Assembly: GCA_016704275.1 (NCBI GenBank)
Contig: JADJAK010000002.1
Coordinates: 62,001 to 126,000 of the forward strand
Direction of reading: 5' to 3'
Length of the DNA stretch: 64,000 nt
DNA from: Gemmatimonadota bacterium
GTDB taxonomy: Bacteria > Gemmatimonadota > Gemmatimonadetes > Gemmatimonadales > GWC2-71-9
The translations under genes and the position numbers were made by a program. The notes beneath the pieces were generated by a model that saw nothing but the letters and a program-made list of their open reading frames with translations, did not search any database and was not told where the DNA came from. Positions 8,219 through 16,314 of the stretch are shown piece by piece. Numbering within the stretch: position 1 is the stretch's first letter; each line of letters begins with the position of its first letter.

Positions 8219-8581
8219 TTACCGCAGGTAGAGATACAATCCGTAGAGCCAGACGCCGGCGCCGACAAAGGTGATCACCCCTTCATCGAGCAGGAGTCCG
8301 GTCACGATCGCCGCCCCGCCCACGATCATCAGGGTGCTCGATTGTCCACGGGCAGCCCGAGCGGCGGAGGGCGCGCCCGCATCGGCCACCAACTCGGCTG
8401 CCACGGCAGCCGTTGTGGATGGCGCCGCCAGCCTGGCAGGCATCGGAGTCACCACGAACGGTGCGGCGACCTTGGCGGGAGGGGCGGTGATCCCTTGGGC
8501 GGTGAGCCCTTGGGCAGTGAGCCCACCGGCCAGAACGAAGGCAAGGGCGGTTGAACTCAGGATGATGCGCAGTGGTGGCAT
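8219..8581 (-). CDS. secreted or membrane protein of unknown function with LTAQG repeat
   Basis: 120-aa protein starting MPPLRIILSSTALAFVLAGG, a signal peptide or membrane helix, followed by a short imperfect tandem repeat (GLTAQGLTAQGITA) encoded by near-identical 15-base units at about 8486-8530. A low-complexity Ala/Pro-rich region (LAAPSTTAAVAAELVADAGAPSAARAARG) leads to a C-terminal hydrophobic hairpin (TLMIVGGAAIVTGLLL...VITFVGAGVWLYGLYLYL). I do not recognise a family. ATG 8581 has a GGAG site. It is divergent from the lipoprotein gene at 8852. Confidence 0.6.
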   Translation of the reverse strand: MPPLRIILSSTALAFVLAGGLTAQGLTAQGITAPPAKVAAPFVVTPMPARLAAPSTTAAVAAELVADAGAPSAARAARGQSSTLMIVGGAAIVTGLLLDEGVITFVGAGVWLYGLYLYLR

Positions 8582-8713
8582 GTTACTACTCCGGAGAAGA
8601 GTCGGACGGCTTGGTATGGTGATACCCTTGGGACGCCGGGTCGCGCCGAACCGCGCACAGCAGGCGGCGCGACCGACCACCCTCAAAGGTCGCGCACCGG
8701 TCGGTATGCGCGT

Positions 8714-8731
8714 ATCGCTCTGGAGAGCGAT
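8714..8731. promoter_or_regulatory. 18-bp dyad in a divergent promoter region
   Basis: ATCGCTCT-GG-AGAGCGAT: perfect 8-bp arms with a 2-base centre. It lies in the 270-base gap between two divergent genes (8581 minus, 8852 plus). A TATGAT box at 8796-8801 may serve the plus-strand gene. The dyad has the size of a dimeric repressor site; no binding protein can be named. The remaining gap contains no ORF. Confidence 0.4.
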
Positions 8732-8851
8732 TTCCGGCCTAGTCGTTCGGATGGATCGGTGGCTGTGCGGGGCGGGATGCGCTCGCCGTCTCCTCTATGA
8801 TCGGCCTGCGCCAATCGCCGACCGCTCCACCCCAACTTTCGAGGCTGTCCG

Positions 8852-9193
8852 ATGCGCATGCGCACGCTGCTCCCCTTTGCCACGCTGGCTCTGTTGGCCC
8901 TCACGGCCTGCCCAGGCGCCAAGACCATCCAGTCCCTGCTCGACGACCCGGGCCAGTACGACGGCAAGACGGTCCGGATCGCTGGCGAGGTCACCCAATC
9001 CATCGGTGCCCTGGGGCTCGGTGGCTATCAGGTGAACGATGGGACGGGGACGCTGCTGGTGGTCACCAAGTCGCTCGGCTCGACGCCACGCGTCGGCGCG
9101 CGCGTCGGCGTCGAGGGCACCTTTCAATCGGCGTACACCCTCGGCAGTCACAGCGGGGCCGTGCTGATCGAATCGAAGCGCAAGACGCAGTAG
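8852..9193 (+). CDS. small lipoprotein with OB-fold-like domain
   Basis: 113-aa lipoprotein: MRMRTLLPFATLALLALTAC ends in a proper lipobox with the cysteine at residue 20. The mature part has SLLDDPGQYDGKTVRIAGEVTQS..YQVNDGTGTLLVVTKS..PRVGARVGVEGTFQ, the beta-strand pattern of an OB-fold (nucleic-acid-binding-like, as in BOF/YgiW and tRNA-anti-like domains). Such lipoproteins occur widely with unknown function. It is transcribed alone and convergent to the HsmA gene 15 bases downstream. Confidence 0.75.
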   Translation: MRMRTLLPFATLALLALTACPGAKTIQSLLDDPGQYDGKTVRIAGEVTQSIGALGLGGYQVNDGTGTLLVVTKSLGSTPRVGARVGVEGTFQSAYTLGSHSGAVLIESKRKTQ

Positions 9194-9208
9194 CTGGCTG
9201 TCGGCGCG

Positions 9209-9580
9209 CTAGCCCGCGCGCCGCATCCCGACGACCATCCCGCTCAGGAAGGGGATCAGCCAGACTGCCCAGACCACGATGCTGATCCGGTGGAAGACCC
9301 GGATCGCGGACTCGTCGCGGCGACGCAGCACCATGGTGGCCCAGATGGCGTGGCCGAACATGAGCGAGAGGGCGAGCAATCCGGTGGCGGTGTGGAGCGA
9401 GGGCGTGAAGCCACCGGCAAGCCGGCGCATCAATTCGGTGCCCGTGGTGTCTGCGAGGAAACCGCACCAGAACAGGATGGCGTGCCATGGCTTGAGGCGT
9501 TGGGCCAGGCGTTCCCCCCAGACCCCTACGGTGTAGCAGGTCAGGGCCGTCACCATCAGCAGCATCGCCGCGCGGATCAT
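9209..9580 (-). CDS. HsmA-like (TIGR03987) four-helix membrane protein
   Basis: 123-aa integral membrane protein with four predicted helices. It matches the TIGR03987/HsmA pattern: GVWGERLAQRLKPWHAILFWCGFLADTTGTELM, then SLHTATGLLALSLMFGHAIWA and a final ISIVVWAVWLIPFLSGM. Conserved His residues and the FWxGFxxDTxGT motif hint at a redox or heme role, but the family is uncharacterised. ATG 9580 is preceded by GAAGGAG six bases upstream, so it is preferred to the longer frame. Convergent with the lipoprotein gene. Confidence 0.75.
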   Translation of the reverse strand: MIRAAMLLMVTALTCYTVGVWGERLAQRLKPWHAILFWCGFLADTTGTELMRRLAGGFTPSLHTATGLLALSLMFGHAIWATMVLRRRDESAIRVFHRISIVVWAVWLIPFLSGMVVGMRRAG

Positions 9581-9643
9581 GGTCACTCCTTCACCGACGC
9601 CTGGGGGCACCGCAATCTACGCGCGCCCCGGGCCCGCGTGCGC

Positions 9644-10293
9644 CTATCGCACGACCCCGGTGGCATAGCCGAGCACGGCCGCGTAGTGGCACGCGCTGCC
9701 AGCAAGGACGAAGAGATGCCAGACAGCATGCCGGTAGGGGCGATGCCCGCGCACGTAGAAGATCACGCCCCCGGTGTAGCAGAGGCCGCCGGCAATCAAC
9801 CAGGCAAGCCCCGCCGGTGGCATGGCGCGGGCCAGCGGGGGGACAGCCACGACGGCCAGCCACCCCATCCCGATGTAGAGTGCGGTCGAGAGTCGGGGAA
9901 AGCGGAAGCCGAGCAGCGTCTTGTAGAGGATGCCGAAGATCGCCAGCCCCAGACGACGCCGAGCAGCGTCCAGCTCAGCACGCCCCGCAGCAGCCCGAAG
10001 ACGAATGGGGTGTAGGTCCCGGCGATCAGGAGATAAATCGCCACGTGGTCGACCACGCGCAGTGCCTGCTTGGCCCGATCGCCGCTCACCGCATGATACG
10101 CCGTGGAGGCCGCGTAGAGGAGCACGAGCGTGGTGGCGAAGATGCTGCAGGCCACGACCTGCCGCACATCGCCGTGGCGTGCGGCGACGAGGACGAGGAT
10201 CGGCAGCCCGACGAGCGAGAGGGCGAGGCCGGTCCCGTGGGTCAGCGCATTGGCGACTTCCTCGCGGCGAGTCTGGGGACGGTGCGGGTGCAT
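9644..10293 (-). CDS. hemolysin III / TrhA (PAQR) family protein (frame change)
   Basis: Seven-helix membrane protein of the PAQR family. Signatures: REEVANALTHGTG at the N-terminus (conserved E and H), STAYHAVSGDRAKQALRVVDHVAIYLLIAGTYTPF, and near the end YTGGVIFYVRGHRPYRHAVWHLFVLAGSACHYAAVLGY (the HxxxH zinc motif). The frame breaks near 9945 between LLGVVWG and AIFGILYKTLLG; one base joins them into a ~216-residue protein, normal for the family. ATG 10293 places ALTHG at the usual distance; a TATGTT box lies five bases before it. Role in membrane homeostasis is suggested for the family only. Confidence 0.8.
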
Positions 10294-10373
10294 GCCGAAA
10301 CATAGCGAGGCGTCGGGTGTGTGGTGCCCCACGCACCACTCGTCCCCCCGATGTCCTCACCGGAGCGTCTGCA

Positions 10374-10733
10374 ATGCCGATCTACATCGAGAGTGTCGAA
10401 CCCGTCGAGGTCTCGACTCCTGCCAGGCGCCATGGGCTGGCGCGTGTCTCCCAGTTCATCGATTACGCCTTCATGCTGCTGTACTCGCTGCTCTTCCTGC
10501 GGGTGTTGCTGGTCTTTTTCGACGCTCGCGGCGGCTCCGGCTTCGTGCAGTTCGTCGACCGCGCGACCAATCCCTTCTACGCGCCATTCCGGGGAATCGT
10601 CGAGAGTCCCGAAATCGCCGACGGTTTCACGCTGGCGATTCCGATCCTGATTGCGTTGTTCGTGTACGGCCTGCTCCACCTCGCGATCAACCGCCTGCTG
10701 CACGTGATCGTCTACCGCCGCACGACGCTCTAG
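10374..10733 (+). CDS. YggT family membrane protein
   Basis: 119-aa protein with two membrane segments: LARVSQFIDYAFMLLYSLLFLRVLLVFF and GFTLAIPILIALFVYGLLHLAINRLLHVI. Between them FVDRATNPFYAPFRGIV is the YggT (PF02325) signature (T.P.l.P.R..), placing it in this family, often associated with cell-envelope and osmotic functions. It has only one YggT unit, with a polar N-terminus. ATG 10374 follows a GGAGCG site. It stands alone and is convergent with the cytochrome operon. Confidence 0.75.
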   Translation: MPIYIESVEPVEVSTPARRHGLARVSQFIDYAFMLLYSLLFLRVLLVFFDARGGSGFVQFVDRATNPFYAPFRGIVESPEIADGFTLAIPILIALFVYGLLHLAINRLLHVIVYRRTTL

Positions 10734-10784
10734 TTCGTTCGGAGGATGCCCGCCCCCCTCGGCTCCGAGGGAGGCGTCGCCGTG

Positions 10785-11618
10785 TCAGTGCTCGTCGCCC
10801 CCTTCCCGCCGCTCGCCGTCTCGCCCTCCCTTATGACATGCCAGGCAGTTGTCGAGGTTGGTGGTGCGCACCTCGCCGCGGTGCTCGGCCTGCACCCGGG
10901 CCGGCGAGTGCTCGTGACAGCCGTAACAGGTGTAGCGCTTGTAGTTGCTGACGTCGTCGTGACAGGTCTTGCATGGTACCGGCCCACCCTCGCCGTGGTC
11001 GATCGGGAACACGTCGTGCTTGAACGTCGCCCCCTCCCAGGTGCGGGTGGTATGGCAGGAGGCACAGTCTTCGCCAAGCGAGCCGCGGTGAGGGTCATCC
11101 TGACGGTGGCAGCCGACACAGGTCGTGGGCACCTTGCTGAATCCCGCGCCGCTGCTCGTGGGTGTGTGGCACGCCCGACAGGCGACGGTTGCATGCGCCC
11201 CATCGAGCGGGAATCCGAATTGGGCGTGCTCCGCCGCCGATCCCGCCATTCTCGTCAGCTCGCCGGTCGGGCCGAGATGTTCGCCGTGACAGCCGAGGCA
11301 GGCCAACGCCGCCGGCAAGCCGGCGTGCAGCGCCGCACTGTCGCGAAGCTCCGCCTGAATGTCGGTGTGGCAGGCCAGGCAGCGTGCTGCCATGGACTCG
11401 GCGCTCCAGGGCGCGGCATGACAGGCCCCGCACTGGCCCGCGAGTCCGGCGTGGGAGGTGACGCCGCCGAGCGTCACGGCCGTGCTGTCGCCAGCGTGGA
11501 GCGCGCCGGGAGAAAAGATGGCGCCGCCGGTCGTCGTGATGGCGGCCACCGTCGCGACCAGCGCCACCAGCGCGGCCGTCAGCGTTCCACGCGAGAAGAA
11601 GGCGGTGGGGTTCGGCAT
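10785..11618 (-). CDS. nine-heme c-type cytochrome (cytochrome c3/c7-like), periplasmic
   Basis: 277-aa protein with an N-terminal signal/anchor helix (LTAALVALVATVAAITTTGGAIF) and nine CxxCH heme-binding motifs: CGACH, CLACH, CLGCH, CRACH, CVGCH, CASCH, CKTCH, CYGCH and CLACH. Additional His residues between them are candidate distal ligands. It lacks catalytic motifs of nitrite or hydroxylamine reductases, so it is most likely an electron carrier on the outer face of the inner membrane. It is the last gene of a four-gene operon and starts five bases after the membrane cytochrome gene. Its redox partner outside the cell is not visible here. Confidence 0.9.
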   Translation of the reverse strand: MPNPTAFFSRGTLTAALVALVATVAAITTTGGAIFSPGALHAGDSTAVTLGGVTSHAGLAGQCGACHAAPWSAESMAARCLACHTDIQAELRDSAALHAGLPAALACLGCHGEHLGPTGELTRMAGSAAEHAQFGFPLDGAHATVACRACHTPTSSGAGFSKVPTTCVGCHRQDDPHRGSLGEDCASCHTTRTWEGATFKHDVFPIDHGEGGPVPCKTCHDDVSNYKRYTCYGCHEHSPARVQAEHRGEVRTTNLDNCLACHKGGRDGERREGGDEH

Positions 11619-11623
11619 GGTCC

Positions 11624-12319
11624 CTACTGGCCGAAGGTGACGTAGTACAGCGACGCCGCGACGTGCGCACCGGCCAGCACCCAGAGCGCGGCACTCACCG
11701 GCACATGCAGGAACCACCAGATGCTGAAGATGCGGCGCCACGTCATGGCGCCTCCGACCTGGCGCCACTCCGACCGCAACAACTCCTCCTCGTGGTGCAG
11801 CGCGGTCATGGCGCGCCGCAGCCGCTCGCGGGCCGCAGGGTCGGGATCGCCCTGCCGCAGCAACTCGGCGTGCTCGATTTCGAGCTTGGCGAGCTCCGCG
11901 TCGAGCATGGCGGCACGGACCGGGTCGGCCGCCGCCACATTGCGGGGCACCGCCGTGTAGATGGCGCGCCCGACGAGACCACTGGCAACCACGATCACCA
12001 TCACGAGGGTCAGGACCCCCGCGAGGCCGCGAAACGCCATCCCCGAGTGGAGGATGACCAGATACGGGCCCACCAGCCCCGCCACGATGTGCGTCTGCAT
12101 CGCGACCTGCATGGCGACATCGCCGGAGGCGGGGTGACGCTTGCGCCAGCTGTAGCCAAAGCCCGCCCAGAGCATCATCCCCAACCCGAGGATGCCCAGC
12201 AGGTGCCCCGGCCAGGTGCCGGCCCAGCGCGCGCCTGCCTCGCGCCCGATGAGATAGGCGAAGGTCGCGAGGAGCGCGGCGCTCAGCGCGCCGACGAGTT
12301 CAGCGGTGTTCCGCCGCAT
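11624..12319 (-). CDS. membrane cytochrome b-like subunit of the redox operon
   Basis: 231-aa integral membrane protein, about five to six helices. Histidines positioned inside or near helices (MQTHIVAGLVGPYLVILHSGMAF, FLHVPVSAALWVLAGAHVAASLYY) fit bis-His b-heme binding as in DsrM/NarI/formate dehydrogenase gamma-type subunits. A soluble coiled-coil-like loop (AAMLDAELAKLEIEHAELL...ALHHEEELL) sits before the last two helices. I cannot name the family exactly. ATG 12319 is preceded by GGGGG, and overlaps the end of the oxidoreductase gene by 20 bases. Expected to pass electrons across the membrane to the nine-heme cytochrome. Confidence 0.7.
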   Translation of the reverse strand: MRRNTAELVGALSAALLATFAYLIGREAGARWAGTWPGHLLGILGLGMMLWAGFGYSWRKRHPASGDVAMQVAMQTHIVAGLVGPYLVILHSGMAFRGLAGVLTLVMVIVVASGLVGRAIYTAVPRNVAAADPVRAAMLDAELAKLEIEHAELLRQGDPDPAARERLRRAMTALHHEEELLRSEWRQVGGAMTWRRIFSIWWFLHVPVSAALWVLAGAHVAASLYYVTFGQ

Positions 12320-13628
12320 GATCCCCCACGTGCGCATCGCAGAAGGCGAGCAGCAGGTCCATGGCGTCCTCGGGCGCCGCCTCGAGCGCGGGGCGCAGGG
12401 CGGAGATGTCGACCTCCTCGCCGATCAGGTGGGCCAGCGGCTGGGAGACCCGCTGGTCCCCCATCACGACGGCCCCGACAATGGCGCGACCACTCACCAC
12501 CACGCGGAGGCGGTCGCCCCGGCGTGCCGCGGCGACGCTCCAGGCATCGGGGTCGGTGGCCCAGCGCTCGCTCTGCCCACGCGTCAGGGTGAGAAGGTCG
12601 GGATCATCCGCCGTGCCCACCGCCCCGATGATGGTCGCGGTAATGCCGGCGACGCGCGTGACGTTGATCGGCGGATGCTTGCGGTGCGCCACGCGCACGC
12701 CCGCCATGTTGAGCCCGGCAATCCGCCCCTGCTGCAGCGCACTGGCCCACAATGTGTCGAGCAGCGCGCCGTGGGTCACCGGGTCGTAGACCTGGGCGGC
12801 ATCGCCCGCGGCAAACACTCCAGCAACGCTGGTTTCCAAGTACTCATTCGTGAGGATGCCACGGTCGATCGCGATACCGCTGGCCCGCGCCAGCTCCAGG
12901 CGAGGCCGGACCCCCACCGCCACCGCCAGCAGGTCGCACGCCAGGTGTCGTCCCGCCGTCGTCGTCACCCCCACCAGCACGCCGTTGGCGCCCAGCGCCT
13001 CGCGCACGCCGGTGACGCGGTGGAGCTGGACGCCGTCCGCGAGGAGCCGCGCCTCGACGATCGCGGACTCGACCGGATCGAAGACCTTGGACCAGTACCG
13101 ATCGCCACGGAGCAGGTAGTGCGTCGTCACGCCGCGCGCATGCAGCCCGTCGACGAGTTCCAGCGCCGTGCTCCCACCGCCGACCACGATCGCCGTGCTG
13201 GCCCGCCGACTCCGGGCAACGAAGTCCCGCGCCTCACTGAGGCCATCGACCTGGACTACGCCATCGAGCGCGGCGCCTGGAAAGTCGGGAGGCATTGAGG
13301 AGGCACCGGTGGCGATGAGCAGCCGGTCGTAGCCGATCCGGCGACCGTCCTGCAACACCAGGCGTCGTTCGCCTGTGTCGATGCGACTCGCCATACCGGT
13401 CACGCGCTCAAGGCGCAGGGCGGCAAGCTCCGCCGCCGAGCGAATTTCGAGGGCGGCCTCCGGCAGCTCGTTCGTGAGCAGGTACGCGAGCCCGGGGCGC
13501 GAGTAAAACGGCGCATCCTCGAGCGACACCATCGTGATCCGTGCCCGTGGGTCGGCGCTACGGATCGCCTCGGCAGCACTCAGCGCTGCGATGCCGGAGC
13601 CGACGAGGACGTGGTGCAGGGCGGTCAT
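12300..13628 (-). CDS. FAD/NAD(P)-dependent oxidoreductase (nitrite reductase/rubredoxin reductase fold)
   Basis: 442-aa two-dinucleotide-binding-domain flavoprotein. FAD site: VLVGSGIAALSAAEAI near the N-terminus and GVFAAGDAAQVYD (the FAD-contacting GD motif). NAD(P) site: AIVVGGGSTALELVDGLHARG. FYSRPGLAYLL is typical of the NirB/rubredoxin reductase group. No catalytic disulfide (CxxxxC) is present, so it is not a thioredoxin-type enzyme. Its ATG overlaps the ferredoxin stop (ATGA). The C-terminal ~100 residues (VISGRAIVGAVVMGD to DLLLAF) form the usual interface domain plus an extension. Together with the ferredoxin it could link NAD(P)H to the membrane and the c-type hemes. Confidence 0.85.
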   Translation of the reverse strand: MTALHHVLVGSGIAALSAAEAIRSADPRARITMVSLEDAPFYSRPGLAYLLTNELPEAALEIRSAAELAALRLERVTGMASRIDTGERRLVLQDGRRIGYDRLLIATGASSMPPDFPGAALDGVVQVDGLSEARDFVARSRRASTAIVVGGGSTALELVDGLHARGVTTHYLLRGDRYWSKVFDPVESAIVEARLLADGVQLHRVTGVREALGANGVLVGVTTTAGRHLACDLLAVAVGVRPRLELARASGIAIDRGILTNEYLETSVAGVFAAGDAAQVYDPVTHGALLDTLWASALQQGRIAGLNMAGVRVAHRKHPPINVTRVAGITATIIGAVGTADDPDLLTLTRGQSERWATDPDAWSVAAARRGDRLRVVVSGRAIVGAVVMGDQRVSQPLAHLIGEEVDISALRPALEAAPEDAMDLLLAFCDAHVGDHAAEHR

Positions 13629-13909
13629 GGCGCCTCCAGCAACTGAAACGAGAGGGTGCCGCGCGGACACCGCGTCACGCAGCTGCCACAGAGCAGGCAG
13701 CGCCGATCGGTGACGGCACGACCCTCACGCGCCACGGCCCGCACGTCGATCCCGCTCGGACAGTTTTGCGAACAGATGCCGCACTGCACGCAGCGACCCG
13801 GCTCGGCAACCACCAGCCCCCGACCGAGCAGGCGCACCCGATCGCCGTCCACGGGAAGCGTCGGCGTGATGGTGCTGCGGGTCTTGGTCCAGCGTGCACT
13901 CATTGGCAT
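13625..13909 (-). CDS. 2x[4Fe-4S] ferredoxin-type protein
   Basis: 94-aa soluble protein with two four-cysteine clusters: CVQCGICSQNCP and CLLCGSCVTRCP, each a full CxxCxxCxxxCP motif. It is the first gene of the redox operon; ATG 13909 has a perfect AGGAGG site, and its TGA overlaps the oxidoreductase ATG. No signal peptide, so it is cytoplasmic. It probably carries electrons between a cytosolic donor and the FAD protein. The upstream gap (13910-14040) holds the operon promoter region, in which I see no clear -35/-10 pair. Confidence 0.85.
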   Translation of the reverse strand: MPMSARWTKTRSTITPTLPVDGDRVRLLGRGLVVAEPGRCVQCGICSQNCPSGIDVRAVAREGRAVTDRRCLLCGSCVTRCPRGTLSFQLLEAP

Positions 13910-14040
13910 GGCGTCCTCCTGTCTGCATGCAACGTAGCGCCACAAGGTGAACGCACGATGAACCTCGGCAACCGCAAACCCAGCATTCATCGGGGATTGC
14001 TGGAGTCGGCATTGCCCACGGGGACCGCCATCACACGACA

Positions 14041-14072
14041 GCGGGCGGCGCACCCTGAGGTACACCGCCCGC
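14041..14072 (-). terminator. hairpin downstream of the TonB receptor gene
   Basis: GCGGGCGG (14041-14048) and CCGCCCGC (14065-14072) form a perfect 8-bp GC stem with a 16-base loop, 28 bases past the receptor stop codon. No T-run follows on the minus strand, so it is a plausible but atypical terminator. Confidence 0.45.
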
Positions 14073-14100
14073 CATGCACCACCGAGCCCGCTCGATGGCA

Positions 14101-16241
14101 CTACTTCTCGCGCAGCCACTCCACCGACACCCCGATGATCAGGTGCCGCGGCAGTCCGGGTTCGAACGCGGCCGGCTGCCCGCCCACCAGATCGGGATTC
14201 AGGAACGCCGAGGCGACGTTGGTGCGATCAAAGAGATTGGCCACGGTCGCTGACCCGCGGAGGCCGAGCCCGCCACCGATGGCGATCACCTCGCGAGTGG
14301 CCACCGAGAGCGAGGCCGTCACGCTCGACGGGACGACGACACGGTTGGCATCATCGGCGAAGTAGTCGCCGACGTGCTGTGCGCCGAAGGCAACGCGCAC
14401 ACCGGGGAGGAAGGCGGGGTCGAGCCGGAGCTCGCCGCCGAGGAGCGCGCGCGGTACCCCGACGACATTGTTGCCGGAGTAATTCGCCGAGGCGCCGGGC
14501 TTCCCGTAGTGCACCGAGTCCACCACATACTGCGTGTACTGGTGATCCTGCAGTGCCGCACTGACGCTCACCCCGACGCCACCAGTGAAGGCGGCCTGCG
14601 CCGAGGCCTCGAGTCCACGCCGTTGGGCGCGACCGGCGGTGAAGTAGAAGCGGCCGCCACGATAGGGCACCACTTCGTTGCGCACCTTGGTCTGGTAGGC
14701 CGCGAGGTCATAGCTCATCCCGAGCAGCCATCCGGTCGGGGCGGCCACGCTGTGCCGGAAGCCGACCTCGACGGTCGTGCTGCGGATCGGCGCAAGCAGC
14801 GGGGAGATCCCCGTCACCGTGTCCTGACCGAACGTCCCGGGGGCGTCGGTCTCGTTGCCGGCCGGTGCTTCGACGCCGCCTCCCAGCGAGGCGTAGAAGG
14901 CTGCCGCCGGGGCAACCTGCAGCGAGAGGCCGAGCTTGGGGGTGACCTGCGAGAAGCGGCGCGTCGCGTTGAGCGTCGGCGCCAGCGAGTCTTCAGGCCG
15001 TAGTCGATGGCATCGTAGCGCAGGCCGCTCGTCAGCGAGAGGCGCCGCCCCAACGTGATGCCATGCTGCACGAAGACGCCGGTGTTGGTCGCCTTCTCGT
15101 TCTTCGAGGCGGCGATCGTCGTGCCCTGTTCGCCGGCGGCCGTCAACGACCAGAAGTGGGCCGGGCCATCCTGGCGGGCGAAGTCGACACCGGCCGAGAC
15201 GGTCCCGGCGGTGCCGAGCACATCCTCGACCAAGAGCGAGCCACCGCGATGCACGCGGTCGAAGTAGCGATAGGTCCCGCGCTCGGAGCGCTCGAGGTGC
15301 TTCGGCGCGACGAACACCTTGGCCGACACGGCGAGACGCTCGGAGAACTGATGCACCACCTCCGATCCAATCCGGAGCGTCTGATTGTCGCGTCGTTCGC
15401 GTCGGGTGAGGTAGGTCGCATTGGCCTGCTGTGGATCGGCCGCGAGCTGCGCGGCGGTCAACGGCCCGGGGATGTTGTACTGGTTCACGGCGCCGAGGGC
15501 CTGGACGCGCAACGACGTGTTGGCACCCACGGCGCCGGCAAAGCCAAGATTCAGCAGACTGCGCGCACCATTCGAATTCTTCCGCCAGCCATCCTGCACG
15601 GTACGCGTCAGGCCGCCGTAGATCGTGCTCCCACCGAGCGAGGCGGCGTAGCGGGTGACCGAGCGACGCAACCCGAAACCGCCGAGCGTCAGCTGCGTGC
15701 TGGGATCGCGGTCGCTCCCCAGCGGCATGGTCGACAGCGAGATCACGCCGCCCGCAGCGTTGCCCCACGTCGCCGACGCATTCGAGCGCAGCACCTGCAT
15801 CGAGGTCGCGGTGCCGAGGTCCATCAGGTCGAGCGCGGTCCGGCCGTCGGGCTCCGTCTCCGGGAAGCCGTCGATCATCACCCGCACGCCGCGCATCGTC
15901 CCGGCGTTGGAGCGGTCACCGGCCCCACGCGCCCCGAAGCCGCGGATCGTGATCCGGAGGTCGGCGCCGCCCGAACGCGACTGGGCCAACACCCCCGGAA
16001 TCAACAAGAACGCCTGATCGAGCCGACCGGAGACGCCAGCGGTCTGGTCCAGCAGCAATTGGGAGAGGGCACCGGCAAAGCGGAGCCGATCGAGGCTGTC
16101 CCGGCGAATCGAGCGGGTGATGTCGGGAAGTCGGTAGACCGAGTCCGCGACCGGGCGTTGTGCGGCAGCCGGCCGGACCGAGAGTGCGAGGACGGTGGCC
16201 AGCAGGAGCGCAGACGGATGACGAACGGCCGAACGGGGCAT
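14101..16241 (-). CDS. TonB-dependent outer-membrane receptor (one frame change)
   Basis: A ~713-residue receptor once one frame change near 14990-15000 is repaired (SGLRYDAIDYGLK then LAPTLNATRRFSQVTPKLGLS in the other frame). Signal peptide MPRSAVRHPSALLLATVLALSVRPAAAQ. Plug domain: SRSGGADLRITIRGFGARG, GVRVMIDGFPETEPDGRTALDLMDLGTATSMQVLRSNASATWGNAAGGVI. The remainder is beta-barrel, ending in FEPGLPRHLIIGVSVEWLREK; the usual terminal aromatic is absent. RGxxxR...DG plug motifs support ferric-chelate/vitamin or carbohydrate transport, but the substrate is open. It follows a GH29 fucosidase on the same strand by 73 bases, which hints at uptake of fucose-containing glycans. Confidence 0.85.
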
Positions 16242-16314
16242 GGCGATTCCGACAAGGGAGGGAAGACCTTCGGTACGCAATCCGGCGCGTCGAGGTTGCA
16301 CGAGTTGGCCCCGC

